The notes below the pieces were generated by a model. That model had not been told where the DNA came from. It searched no databases and saw only the letters and a list, made by a program, of their open reading frames with translations. 64,000 nucleotides of DNA from Ramichloridium luteum (taxonomy: Eukaryota; Ascomycota; Dothideomycetes; Mycosphaerellales; Dissoconiaceae): positions 558,001-622,000 of the forward strand of contig MTSC01000008.1 of the NCBI GenBank assembly GCA_002368545.1, written 5' to 3'. A program made the translations under genes and the position numbers. This document shows positions 33,001 through 43,258 of this stretch, one piece after another. Position 1 is the stretch's first letter. Each line of letters begins with the position of its first letter.

Positions 33001-33713
33001 AAGGGCTTCGGCGCCTCCTTCTGCAATGCCACTGCTCTTCTCTGCTCACGAGCTGAGAAGTCCTGCTCGCGCGGTACTGGCCATTGGTTTTCATAGTACG
33101 GGACCGCGAATAAGGTATGACCCGTCTCCCGATCGATACAGCGCATATGTTCTGTCCTCTCACGCCCCACTAGCCTATACCGATATTCCCGCGCCAGCTT
33201 GACATTGTGCTTGAGGAACCAATTCGGGATCGGAGGGGGGACCGGTTGCGTGTCGAGTGCGAGGCGCCGCTGTCGCAGCGTCTTCCTCAGTTGCGGTCGC
33301 TTGACCTCCTCATCAGGCCGCAGAGATTGATCTCTGGCCTCCCGATCCGCCGTGTCAGGCGCGTTGCTACTACCATGCTTGCGACGTTCGTGGTCAGCAG
33401 CTGTGACCGAGTTGCTCTGGTCGGGTCGTCCGCTCGGTGCCGGCTCGGGCTGTTGGCAGACGTGACAGCTATGGAAGTCGCGAGCTCCAAGTTGGGAGGG
33501 AAATTGCCTGCTGGCTGATCGGCTGTGCGTGCGACTGCTTCTCGCGAGTCGCGCGCTCTGACGTGTTATAGAGCGCATTCGAATGGTTGCGATGTTTGGA
33601 TAGAGAGCTTGTACATAGCCAGGTCGAAGCAGTGGTGACCAAAAGTTTCGAGGCTTTCGCGCGACTCCGAAATTCACGCGCAACAAGGCCGAGCGTTGGC
33701 CGCGGACAAGCAA
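30057..33713 (-). CDS. Mitochondrial AAA ATPase (Msp1/spastin-like module) with long N-terminal extension
   Basis: Intronless, 1218 aa. The N-terminus is Arg/Ser-rich with almost no acidic residues for 75 positions (RSITRQSARLARSSRTHSRS), a good mitochondrial presequence, and contains a CxxC (FHSCHVCQQ). A single AAA module occupies about residues 900-1150: Walker A MLYGPSGTGKTLLAKAVAKE (about 949), pore-loop region QIYEKYVGEGEKMVR, Walker B CIVFIDEADAIF (about 1004), sensor 1 (VASNRPYDMDDAVLRRLPRR) with the arginine finger region, and sensor 2 (YSGSDLKNVCVAAA). The module resembles meiotic-clade AAA proteins such as Msp1, katanin and spastin. The preceding 800 residues hold a region with IHIRDLKEIS and KIIIVGTSDVLAP that may be a degenerate second ATPase-like fold. 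It lies downstream of the acetyl-CoA synthetase gene with only 200 bp between. Function, perhaps mitochondrial protein remodelling, is inferred. Confidence 0.9.
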   Translation of the reverse strand: MLVRGQRSALLRVNFGVARKPRNFWSPLLRPGYVQALYPNIATIRMRSITRQSARLARSSRTHSRSASRQFPSQLGARDFHSCHVCQQPEPAPSGRPDQSNSVTAADHERRKHGSSNAPDTADREARDQSLRPDEEVKRPQLRKTLRQRRLALDTQPVPPPIPNWFLKHNVKLAREYRYRLVGRERTEHMRCIDRETGHTLFAVPYYENQWPVPREQDFSAREQRRAVALQKEAPKPLDGDSSNNEKPSRSMSAKPIQGDFFDYRYKTLADDIYDRNAKEKARAITMAASGDRNIGTSNADSRHSTSNGEHAEETNSMEYRRLIMLQRILLELESVANAGMTAAANASHTSSFAASRVDLSLVCPRLDRPDYLCGIVEALAEVTEAHLIRLDAADLAELTAEYVGGDSDKPGSFSTLSYDVFDGYNAQGTRAKAEEEAMEEDDEFDDDDEGASNIGPSGIKGAAKTLFGKGEDGGRASTNLSLAGFTIIMDTKPRLSPRTPPTPVEPTWDEARLDSLLNSLLDATKAVHTDRPRKLFEEQGDQEFRPIYIPPRPIGGNHQEAGAIAAPAGPPKQDMPGRVTLSASLKTKHFLNYVDGATWAPMMSFLLTRSLVEVDGEGQHCSAVSMQIRDGKIPAAETSLNQRSLPKIIHIRDLKEISSRPLGQILVKRLIKAVRKRRQTGEKIIIVGTSDVLAPRGEPSEILSQLNDTSYQVDLPFRHMIVPPIEGFEWPEGYKPTLSAPDHLEDAEVRRKITDINTRHISSMLRRLRPADSVELFSDSAQQQICHDNSRPLGESVMTQSAIHRIVLTAIGLAQNHARSGTVTPIHLGLAIMLNESVDSYRRLWADCEKLEQSARIKRVEENVSHNISHKERTRARMDDLRKRCNPHEAKLLGGMIDPANIRVGFKEVHAPPETIDALQMLTSLSLTRPDAFQYGILAKDRLTGLMLYGPSGTGKTLLAKAVAKECKATMLEVSGAQIYEKYVGEGEKMVRAVFSLAKKLSPCIVFIDEADAIFSSRNSSSNRNTHREIINQFLREWDGMENHNVFLMVASNRPYDMDDAVLRRLPRRLLVDLPTAEDRAAILRIHLRDEQLDDTVSLDELAKQTPFYSGSDLKNVCVAAALACVREENQLAERNREKQDFKLPEKRTLSARHFELAIKEISASINDEMSSLTAIRKFDEKFGDSRSKKKKAVYGFGLGDTIVDESSGRVRQAPPP

Positions 33714-33913
33714 GATTTGATCAAGTCACCACGTTGTGAATATGAGAAAGGCAGTAGAGCTTCTTAACGTTCAATTGCCATACGGTTATCTTGATTTAAG
33801 ACGTGACTACTCGCGCACCTCTTGTCGAAAGGTCATCAATTCTCAAGTTGCAAACACAACCGAGCCCTCGTACTTTCCTCAATTTCCCCGTCTCCCAGTC
33901 CTTACCCTTATTA

Positions 33914-36035
33914 TTACTTCTTTGATTCCTTCACCACCGAGATGATGTTATCAACCACCGACGGGTCGGCCAATGTCGATGTGTCGCCCAATTGATCCTC
34001 CTCGCCAGCTAGAATCTTCCGCAGCACCCGGCGCATGATCTTGCCAGAGCGGGTCTTGGGCAGGTCGGTCACAACGAAAACAGCCTTGGGCGCAGCAAAG
34101 GGACCGATGGACTTCCGCACCTGAAGAATCAAATCCTTCTTGAGCTGGTCGTTAATCTCGTTTCCGTCCTTGATGGACACGAAGGCATTGACCGCCTGGC
34201 CGGTCAGCTCATCGTTGACACCCACGACGGCGGCTTCAGCGACCGCCTTGTGCTCGATGAGGGCAGCCTCAATCTCAGCCGTACTGAGACGGTGGCCGGA
34301 AACGTTGACGACATCATCGACACGGCCGCGGATCCAGTAGTGGCCTTCTGCATCACGAGCGGCACCATCGCCGGTGAAGTAGTAGCCCTTGTACACGTTG
34401 AGGTATGTGTCCATATATCTCTTGTGCGCACCCCAGACGGTACGTGCCATGGATGGCCATGGCTGCTTGAACGCCAACACACCTTCCACATCGTTTCCAT
34501 GGATCTCTTCGCCACTGACCGGGTCGATGATGGCGGGTTCGATGCCGAAGAACGGCAGCGACGCCGAGCCGGGCTTCGTCGGTGTGACACCGCCGAGAGG
34601 TGCGATAACGTGGGAACCAGTTTCGGTTTGCCAGTATGTCTATTAATGATGTCAGAAAACATTCGGAGCTTTTCTCGGATAACCGTGGAAACTCACGTCG
34701 ACAATGTGTGCTTCCTTCTTTCCGATCAACTCGTGGTACCACTTCCAGACCTCAGCCGCAATCGGTTCACCGACAGAGCCCAGGACTCGCAGGTTCTTCA
34801 TCTGGTGCTTAACGTGGTCGTCGCCGGCGCGCTTCAGGAGTCGCAGGGCGGTGGGGGCGACATAGAATTGTGTGACGTTGTACTTCTCGCAGATATCCCA
34901 GTATCTGCTGAAGTTGGGGTATGCCGGCGTGCCCTCGAAGACGACCGTCGCAACACCTAGGACAAGCGGAGCGTACACGACGTATGTGTGGCCGGTAATC
35001 CAGCCAACGTCACCACCGCAGAAGAAGGTATCCGAGTCATGGATGTCGAAGACGTACTTTCCGGTCGTAGCGGCACCCAGCAGGTACCCAGCGGTGGTGT
35101 GCATCACACCCTTCGGCTTGCCGGTCGAACCGGAGGTGTAAAGGAGGAAGAGAGGATCCTCAGATCCCATCGGTTCCGGCGGGAGATAGTTGGGCCACTT
35201 CTCGGTCTCCTCGTGCCACCAAAAGTCACGACCTTGGGTCCAAGGGATCTCGGCGCCCGTCCGCTTGAAGACCAAGCAGTGAGTGACACCCGGGCATTGC
35301 TTCAGAGCCTCGTCGACGATCTTCTTGGTACCGATGAGCTTGCCACCTCGCTTGCCCTCGTCGGAAGTGATGACCACCTTGCTCTGCGCATCAATGATGC
35401 GGTCGCGGAGTGAATCGGAGCTGAAACCAGCAAAGACCACCGAGTGCACAGCACCGATACGTGTGCAAGCCAAGAACGCGACGAGAGCCTCCGGAATCAT
35501 GGGTAAGTACAAAGCAACAGTGTCTCCCTTCTTCACGCCCATCTGTTTGAGCGTCCAAGCGAGCTTCGAGACTTCGCGGAGCAGCTCGCCATAGGTGATG
35601 GTACGGCCCTCACCCGGCTCGTCAGCCTCGTAGATGATTGCGGGCTTATCGGGGTTCTTCGCAGCGTGTCGGTCGACGCAGTTGTAGGAGGCATTGAGCT
35701 TTCCCTCCAGAAACCAAGCATTGTCACCGCCAGCCAAACTACCAGAGTGAACAGTCTGGAAATCCGTGTCCCAGGTCAGAAGCTCACGGGCAAGCTTTCC
35801 CCAGAATTTCTGAGGCTCGGTGATGGACTCTTTGTAAAGCTCATGGTAGTGGTCGAGACCATTCAAATGCGGCTTGCTCGGGTGTTTACTAAAAGGTGGT
35901 CAACTCTATTTACACTGCGATCTTCGTTTTGGCTGTCGCGACTCACTCGAAGAAAGCCTGCGGGACATGGAAAGTCTCCGCTGACGTGGATTCCGGAATG
36001 CCTGCAGGCTGTGGTGGTGGTTGCTCTTCAGACAT
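33914..36035 (-). CDS. facA: Acetyl-CoA synthetase (AMP-forming)
   Basis: Three exons, 35947-36035, 34697-35888 and 33914-34639, give 668 aa. Introns are 58 and 57 nt, all phases agree. The enzyme makes acetyl-CoA from acetate, ATP and CoA and is required for growth on acetate and ethanol; it acts in cytosol and nucleus. Adenylate-forming motifs are clear: the P-loop-like LYTSGSTGKPKGVMHT, WQTETGSHVIAP, YYFTGDGAARDAEGHYWIRG, VNVSGHRLSTAEIE, and the catalytic/regulatory Lys in LPKTRSGKIMRRVLRK. The first exon encodes MSEEQPPPQPAGIPES, matching fungal FacA N-termini. It faces a 2.5-kb upstream gap, room for carbon-source control, but I did not establish FacB or CreA sites. Codon bias is strong, as expected for a well-expressed gene. 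Confidence 0.98.
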
Positions 36036-38018
36036 GTTGGATGTGCTACGACGAAGTCACAGCGCTCGACCAACAAGAAACAGCGAATCGTTGAAAGAGA
36101 TGAGGATTCGTAGGAGTAGACTAGATGAAAGGAAAACACTTTCGGGTCCGGGTACGTCAGAGTTCATATACAGTCGCGGACAAGTGGCGACGTGAGCCCA
36201 GACTGTAGCTGGTAGCTCGGTCAACTTGTGCGTCCTAAGCCCAGAGGGACTATTCGCACTGAACACGATGAGATCGTGAGCGAGGACCGGGTTGAAGGCT
36301 ATTGCGGGAGACGCGATATTTCATTAGTCTCTCTACCAAGATTACGTCGTATACACAATGGGACCTTAGAGGCCGCATTGTTATCTTCGATGCTGCTTGG
36401 TGGCCGCTGGCATCCCAACAATGACATCTCTCGACACATCTCTTTGGCGGGCACATATTCGAGACCCTCGATGATCACGCGTCACGGGCATTGCAATGGC
36501 TAAGATCGCGTAGGTGAACAGGTGCATCATCGCACAGCGATTGGCACGCCAGCCCCACCTTGCAGCTTGGGGGGGCCGAATTCCGCAATCATGCCCCTCA
36601 ATTTCTCTGTTACCCGTCGCTACTGCTCTTCGATCTCCGGTTGCCCGGAGGTTGACAAGGCCGCTAGCCCGGCTATCCACACAGGTTGTACGTCTCGTCC
36701 CCTTCTAGTTCACCCCTCGACATTCTCCGATCCTGTTGCGCGGGACTTCATCCTCCCCATGCCGGCCATCTTTCGCAGTGTCGGTCCTGCGGAAATGGCG
36801 AATACAGTTTGCGACTGTGCGCCCACTTGCTGGTCAACTTTAAAAGTTGCGGGCAAAAATATCACGCAAGACGGCTAGGTTGAAGGGTTTCGAAGGTTTC
36901 AAAGGACGGCCTTTGTATTCAAAAAGAACTTCACTGCATCACGCGACGAATGATGGGGCTCGGGGTGTGGTCGGCCTCCCGCAGCGGCAGCGGCAACAGA
37001 CCCTGGGCATACATCACGGCAACCGTCCTGATGATCTCCCTTTCACCGCGCCAAGAAGCCGAGAAATGACTGGAGATCAACGTATTACGGAAATGTCCCG
37101 AGCACGAGGCGACAATTGAGGTTGGTATTGCTCAACCCGATATTTTCCGCTGACGATTGTCAGTCGTGAGCGCGCAACACCTGTCAGGGTTCAGTCACCA
37201 AGGAAGGAGTACCTAAGCACCTGCGTGATCTTCTATGAACGCCTAGGTCTCACCCCATCCATCATCAATTCGAGACCTACCTATACTCAACATCGATGCA
37301 CATATCTATTTCCACCTTCCCAGTCAAATTCACTGCCACTGTTGCCTTATTGGCCGTCGGGGCCGATCGCCGTCGGACCATGTGTTTGAGACAGCCTACG
37401 ACTAGGTGTCACTCATATGCCTGACGGTACCTACAAGTAATCTGGAGAATCCATGGTGGAGGCCTATTCGGTAGCTAAAATATTTTCCGCACGGATCTCT
37501 GCTTTTCATGGTTCGAGTCTGCTGTGGAGCAGAAATCTCCACTGAAGCAATAAGATCCTGAGGTTGAGGTGTGGGTAACCTTATGAGGTGCACAACGTGA
37601 CAACGTAACATTGACTTAGCATGGCCGCGTTCGGTTGCATGAAATTTACAGTCTGGAGTGCATCCATACAGTATAGTTCCCCGGCAGGTACTCGGGCACG
37701 GGGGAAAGTTCTACAATGACTTGTGGCTTTGTCGCGGCTCAAACGGACTTGCTGTTTCAGATATAAGTTGGACATTGCCAGCCTTTGCTCTATCGTCAAT
37801 GTCCGTGCTACAAGTATTGCGTTTGAATAAGCTTCATGCGACAATAATCTCGAGCAGTCTGGTACTGATGACCCTCTGCTATTGTGGCTTAATAACACGC
37901 GCGATTATGAGGACCAGACGCGTCGCACTGGGTCTTGTGAACGCGCAGCCCATGAGTGGTTCTCACAGAAGCGCTGCAGGGTCCGAATCTTTAGGGGTGG
38001 GTCCGTGTGCCCGTTCGC

Positions 38019-38032
38019 GCCGCAGCTGCGGC
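38019..38032. promoter_or_regulatory. 14-bp palindrome GCCGCAGCTGCGGC
   Basis: Exact palindrome with core CGCAGCTGCG, containing the E-box CAGCTG. It lies about 500 bp upstream of the WD40-gene start and shares its central 10 bp with the palindrome at 38214-38227. A binding site for a dimeric regulator is possible; this is inference from symmetry and recurrence. Confidence 0.35.
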
Positions 38033-38213
38033 TCCTATGATTGAAAGTTTGGGTGAGACAAAGTCATCCATCCAAGGAGCAAGGTCACCGGACGACATTG
38101 ACATTCAATCGTGCACCAGGGCGGGCGGAAACCCCTTCTTTCTGTGATTACGAAGTGCGTCGCTACACCGTTGTACTTGCCATTCTTTTAACCCGCTGCC
38201 CGGTGCTTGCACA

Positions 38214-38227
38214 TGCGCAGCTGCGCA
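38214..38227. promoter_or_regulatory. 14-bp palindrome TGCGCAGCTGCGCA
   Basis: Exact palindrome sharing the central CGCAGCTGCG with the element 195 bp away. It lies about 300 bp upstream of the WD40-gene ATG at 38534. Confidence 0.35.
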
Positions 38228-38533
38228 CCACCAATCGATTTGAGGTCACGGAACGCGCAACCACAACCACCTCATGTCGTCCCAGTGACCTTTGTCACGA
38301 CGTTCTTACATCGCCGCCGATATTTACAGCACTCGTGCAAATATAGTATGCGGTCAGGGCAATGATCCAATGCCCCACGAGATCTCCTTGAGCTGGCACT
38401 CACCGCGCAATCCGTTAGTCACATGCCGCAGTCAACAAACACTGGACGCTCATCACTGACGCGCAATGCACACACAGTTGGCGCAGTCGACGAAGATACT
38501 AATTCTTCCTTGTACCCATGACGATTTCTCATA

Positions 38534-41500
38534 ATGAGCCTCCACCCGGCATTACGACTGACTCCCTCCAATTCACCCCTCTTCAAAACACCCATCAGCC
38601 GCTCACCGACCAAAGCACAGACCAAACATGAAGAGCCTGGTCTGCATTTGAAAAAAGTGATTGGCACAACGACCGCTTCTGCAAATGGCTTCGATTGCCT
38701 ACCTTCGGCGCGGCAATTCGCGTTCACAGCAGGAGCTGCTGCTGTTCTTGCGACGGTGGAGGACGACCTGACAATACAACAACAATTCTTCCGCGCAAAT
38801 CCATTGTCTGCATTGCCGAGCTCGCGCGATGGGAATGGCACCTGGCCTATCTCACCTTCGCCTGGCGAAAGGTCTCGGACACCGGGATATTTCAAGGATG
38901 CGACCGCAGGAGCGTCTCCCTTGAGTACTTCTTTACGTGACTGGCCGGATTCGCCCAGTGGCCGGTCGGCTGCTGGAAAGGATCGTGTGAAGGCGGCAAC
39001 CTCCGTGGCACTCAGCTCCAATGGCAAGTGGTTGGCCATAGGAGAAACGGGTTATCGCCCGAGGGTCCTTCTGTTCTCGACCAAGGACGGATCGTCCGAG
39101 ATGCCCATTGCCGTTGTTGCAGAGCATACTTTCGGTGTACACGCGCTCCGATTCAGCCCAGATTCACGATATCTGGCTTCGCTAGGAACGGCGAACGATG
39201 GGTTTTTATACATCTGGAGCGTCGACGAGCGTACTGGTTGCCTTAATCTTCACGCCAGTAATAAATGCACAACGACCGTCCATGCCATTGCTTGGCTGGG
39301 CAGAAGTCTCGTCACTGTGGGGCTACGATACGTCAAGATCTGGCGTCCAGACGAAGAAGCGACTTTGGATTCTCGCGGCAGCGATAGCGCACGGAACACA
39401 CTCGCCCCTCGTCCAAAGCCCGAAATGCGCTCTGACTTTGGCAACAGCATTCTCAGCCCGAGGCATAAAGTTCTTGCCGGCAAGAATTGTCTTCTCGGTG
39501 ACATGCTTGATGCCAGTTTTATTTCCATTCTTTCATACTCCGATTCCAAAGCATTCATTTGCGCCGAGAGTGGAGAGGTCTGTCTCCTGGACGACAGCGA
39601 GCACACACAGAATTTCATTTTCGCCGCAACGACCGATATGCGTATCACTACGGCTATGATAGACGGTAGTGCTTTACGTGTCGTTGGTGCTGATGACAGC
39701 GTCGCATCTTTCGATATACCGGATCTTGAACAGCGTGCCATCAAGTCAGCAAAAGGAGGCCGGCGGTCGTCAACCTTGCCAACAAGGAGTACGTCAATGA
39801 AAGGTACCACGATCGTGGCCACAGCGACTGTCGGTGACATTGTCATCATGATCGATTCGACCAGCATGATTTCCTTGTCTAAAGCTGGCACGGATGGAGA
39901 TGACAATGAAGAAATTCTGCACCGCCATCTCACTGCTCACGACGAATCAGTATTGGGCGTACGTTGCTTCCGCTCCGACGCACTTCCAGCCGCTGCTTTC
40001 TTTACCTTTTCTGGAAATGGAGCCATACGGTTCTGGGATGATGAGGGATGCGCCGTAGGAGGATTAACAGCGCCCGTCGAAATATCTGCCGACATGTACG
40101 GGCAAACGAATGAGCTAAAAGCTGTGGCCGCTTCCGAAAAAGGTGAATATATTGTCACCGGAGATAAGTTCGGCTCGATGGCTCTATCTAGCACCCGCGA
40201 CAATGTTGTGCTGCAACAAGTCCGTGCACACTCGACAGAGATCCTCGATATTGCCTCGTTTGTGCGCAATGGTGTCCAATTCTTCGCTTCGGCCAGTCGA
40301 GACCGCACTGTGCAGCTTTTCCTCTGTGCAAACCGCAGGTTGGAGCTCCTACAGACGATGGACGAACACGCTGGCGCTGTCTCGTGCGTCCTACCAACCA
40401 AGGATGGCGACCATCTACTTTCTTGTTCTTCCGACCGCTCTGTGGTGGTTCGAGAGGCCATTCTTCGCGATCCGAAGAACCCAAAATCGCTTGCTTACGG
40501 CATGTTACGCACAATCTCGCTGAAAACGTCACCAACTAGCATGTGTTTGACCTCCGAAGACAACATAGTGCTCGTCGCGGCTGTCGATCGATGTATTTCA
40601 AAGTACAGCACAAAAACAGGCCAAGCGGACTTCAGCTTTAAATGCACCGACACCGACAATGGCGAAGCTGTCGTCATGTCAAAAATCGTCTACGCTCCGT
40701 CACTAAACGGCAATGCTATAATTGCCGGCATCTCGAGCAGTGACAAGTCAGTCAGGCTCTACACAGAATATGGCACTTTGATCGCCCGAGACTGGGGCCA
40801 CACCGAAGGTGTCACGGACATCGCATTCATACCACCGCCACGGAGAGAAGGCAATCCGGCATGTCGATCGCCACACATCGCGACTGTCGCTGCTGACTCG
40901 ACTATCTTCATGTGGGAGAACGTTGTGCCCAACAATCGTTCTGCTACTGCGCAATCCTCAGATAGCGGTGGGCCAGGAGACGCTGCAGAGAACAACAGCA
41001 ATACTACTCTTCCGCTTGGACCACCGCTTCGCAAGGTGATTTCTTACTCTGAAATGTCGCGCTTCCGCCACAACAGGAACATGGACGAGAATGACCCGCC
41101 CTCTCCTGACGCTCCATTGACTTCGACAACACAGCATCCGTCGCCACATAAGCTGCGAAAGAAGTCTTCCAGACCTTCTTTTGCCCAAGCACCTCGGCTC
41201 GAGCCCGCTTTCAGGTCAAGCTTCCGGGATAGTTCCCGACGGAGGAGCAACCGTCACCAGTCACCATCACCGCCAAGCCCAAAGGCTTCAGAACGGAGGG
41301 AAGCCCGGCGTCCGTCTCTAGGAATGTCGCTCCGCTCGAAAAGCACCGAGAACATCCTGCATAGTGCATCTAGCTCCTCGATGCCTAGCAATGCGAGCGG
41401 GTTTGGCACGCTGACCGCGTCCACGGATTCCGTGTGCCGTACACTGCGTGCCTACCGAAAGAAGCTCACCAATGCCACACCTCACGAGATGATTTCCTCG

Positions 41501-41788
41501 GAGCTGGTCCGGGAGCTGGAGAAAGAGCTGAAGTTGACTGCGCGCGCGGCAGGTGAAAGATCCACCGGTAAACCGCTCGACGAGGCACTATTGACCAAGC
41601 TACTGGATCAAGCCAGCGACAAGATTGTCGGTCTTCTTGACGAGAAGCTGAAGGAGCGCGTGGGTGGTAGTCGCGCCCGCAAGCCTGGTGTCGTCGTGAC
41701 CGCGTCTCCGTCACCCACTATCCTCGAGCCCCCTTCTGAAACCGAGGAAGCCCTTGAGCGCAGCGAAACGACGCCGCCTGGGTTGTAA
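38534..41788 (+). CDS. WD40-repeat scaffold protein (WDR62/MABP1-like)
   Basis: Intronless, 1084 aa. After a Ser/Pro-rich N-terminus (TPSNSPLFKTPISRSPTKAQ) comes LKKVIGTTTASANGFDCL, which resembles the first repeat of WDR62/MABP1 proteins. Two beta-propellers' worth of WD-like repeats span about residues 30-770: HTFGVHALRFSPDSRYLAS, YIWSVDERTG, VKIWRPDEE, FSGNGAIRFWDDEG, HAGAVSCVLPTKDGDHLLSC, HTEGVTDIAFIPPP and others. A disordered Ser/Arg/Pro-rich stretch (about 780-950) leads to a conserved-looking helical C-terminus (CRTLRAYRKKL, SSELVRELEKELKL, then LLDEKLKERVGG). Animal homologues scaffold JNK signalling and spindle poles. The fungal role is unknown, so only the scaffold class is claimed. 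The gene faces a long upstream region with two related palindromes. Confidence 0.85.
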   Translation: MSLHPALRLTPSNSPLFKTPISRSPTKAQTKHEEPGLHLKKVIGTTTASANGFDCLPSARQFAFTAGAAAVLATVEDDLTIQQQFFRANPLSALPSSRDGNGTWPISPSPGERSRTPGYFKDATAGASPLSTSLRDWPDSPSGRSAAGKDRVKAATSVALSSNGKWLAIGETGYRPRVLLFSTKDGSSEMPIAVVAEHTFGVHALRFSPDSRYLASLGTANDGFLYIWSVDERTGCLNLHASNKCTTTVHAIAWLGRSLVTVGLRYVKIWRPDEEATLDSRGSDSARNTLAPRPKPEMRSDFGNSILSPRHKVLAGKNCLLGDMLDASFISILSYSDSKAFICAESGEVCLLDDSEHTQNFIFAATTDMRITTAMIDGSALRVVGADDSVASFDIPDLEQRAIKSAKGGRRSSTLPTRSTSMKGTTIVATATVGDIVIMIDSTSMISLSKAGTDGDDNEEILHRHLTAHDESVLGVRCFRSDALPAAAFFTFSGNGAIRFWDDEGCAVGGLTAPVEISADMYGQTNELKAVAASEKGEYIVTGDKFGSMALSSTRDNVVLQQVRAHSTEILDIASFVRNGVQFFASASRDRTVQLFLCANRRLELLQTMDEHAGAVSCVLPTKDGDHLLSCSSDRSVVVREAILRDPKNPKSLAYGMLRTISLKTSPTSMCLTSEDNIVLVAAVDRCISKYSTKTGQADFSFKCTDTDNGEAVVMSKIVYAPSLNGNAIIAGISSSDKSVRLYTEYGTLIARDWGHTEGVTDIAFIPPPRREGNPACRSPHIATVAADSTIFMWENVVPNNRSATAQSSDSGGPGDAAENNSNTTLPLGPPLRKVISYSEMSRFRHNRNMDENDPPSPDAPLTSTTQHPSPHKLRKKSSRPSFAQAPRLEPAFRSSFRDSSRRRSNRHQSPSPPSPKASERREARRPSLGMSLRSKSTENILHSASSSSMPSNASGFGTLTASTDSVCRTLRAYRKKLTNATPHEMISSELVRELEKELKLTARAAGERSTGKPLDEALLTKLLDQASDKIVGLLDEKLKERVGGSRARKPGVVVTASPSPTILEPPSETEEALERSETTPPGL

Positions 41789-43258
41789 ATTTTCCCGGCT
41801 TTGAAAACTAATTCCTTGGCCTCCTTTTCCCCTTGCTTTCTGCTACCGCGACATCTCGCTGGCAATACTTTTGCGTCCACTTGGCCCTTGCACACACCAA
41901 GAGGTAAATCGCATCAAGTCACTGCCGTGTGTGACTTGTTATCACCATGCAGGCAGCCCTGCATGAAGTTGGCGTTTGGGATGTTCACTTCACATTTTCT
42001 CCTTCGGCCAGATGGCAAGCCGCCAGCCACGACGGAGTTTCCACTTTTCAACCTAAGCACGATACCCATTTTTGGCTTTACACCTCACACGCCGCACTCT
42101 CACTTGCCGGCGAATGTTGGATAGAATAGATGTATGATAATTCGGGCGGTGTTTGGATTCAGAAAACTCATACTATGAGGCCAGAGGCACGCGCGGGACG
42201 CGAAAGAAGTCCTTTGTCTACCACTAATTGAATTGATATATTCAGAAGCGACTGATTCTCTTGTGCATTGTCTTGATATCGAGACTAATCTCCACACGCC
42301 TGGTCTCAAGTTTTAGAATTCTCAACGGGTCAGCTACGCCGACTCCCACGCATCCCTGCATGCGACAGTGTTCTCAACATGCCCACGAGGCAGCAGCGTC
42401 GGAGGCGCTACCTACGAGAGGTTCACGCCATGTAGGACTATTTTGAGATGCAGACTCGCATGGCCTAAAGTACTTAGCCGTCCGACCAGCGTGTCATTGT
42501 AGCAACGGTGATGCACAGATTAGCCGCGTTGGCTGTAGCCTTGTGTTCCGCCTGTCAGAATGCCGCCACGGCAGACGACCGGATCGGCCTGTCCGATGCG
42601 GCTGCGCGAAACGAGTGGTTGTATCTGCGGCTAGCTGCATTGCACAGCCCATAGTTAGCTACAGTAGGCAGGTATAAGATATGACTTTTATGAAATTGAT
42701 GATCGAATTTGGTGGGGATACTGTCAATAGCGGATTCATAATAAAGAAAAAAAAATTTCGGATCAGAATGTATCACAAGGACTCTATCTGTCGCTCAAGA
42801 GCCTTTGTTCGCCTTCGACCTATCATGCATGGACCCCACGGCGTTCTCCGGAACCTGGTATCTGTTGCGAGTCTCTTTGTTGCTTCATGCGCGTGAATCA
42901 TGTTCTGTCGCGTGCTGCCACGGTTTGTGACTGCGGAATGATGCTCGACTTGGTCAACGTTCTGCACACAACAGACCGCTCAACGCAGTCGATTCAAGCC
43001 GATCCCTGCTTGATGCCGGCAATTTGGAAATCTTCACGGGTAGCCGCATGGCTGGGTATGGTATTTGAGTTGCACGCACATGTGCTTCGACGGTAGCCCT
43101 GCCCAATGCTCTGCGCGGATGATTCCATAGCAAGCACTGCGATCATTTACAACGACATGTCGAAATTCGTCAAATAGCCAGAGCTTGACCCATTGTCCGC
43201 TCGGCGAGGTCCCGATCTCCGTGGCATCATTTCGTACAAGAAGATCCATGTCGTGACC
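41789..43258. other. Intergenic region upstream of the rhodopsin-like gene
   Basis: About 1.5 kb between two plus-strand genes. No recognisable coding content; small frames at 41801-42124, 42261-42446 and 42681-42896 look random. An A9 run lies near 42745-42755. A short inverted repeat ATGCAGG/CCTGCAT sits at about 41947-41964. No transposon remnant is visible. Confidence 0.55.

Larger units (their letters stand above)
36036..38533. other. 2.5-kb intergenic region between divergent facA and WD40 genes
   Basis: No open frame here shows a recognisable domain or a coherent exon chain. A G7 run lies near 36571. Two related 14-bp palindromes (38019-38032 and 38214-38227) lie 300-515 bp upstream of the WD40 gene ATG and are listed separately. 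A lone tRNA B-box-like GGTTCGAGTC at 37510-37519 lacks a T-stem and is not a tRNA. Presumably promoter and leader DNA for both genes. Confidence 0.55.

Noticed and set aside
34250..34960. 236-codon frame antisense to acetyl-CoA synthetase
   Set aside because: Crosses an intron of a certain gene and has no recognisable content.
37510..37519. tRNA B-box-like GGTTCGAGTC
   Set aside because: Flanking bases cannot form a T-stem and no A box or acceptor stem lies at the right distance.
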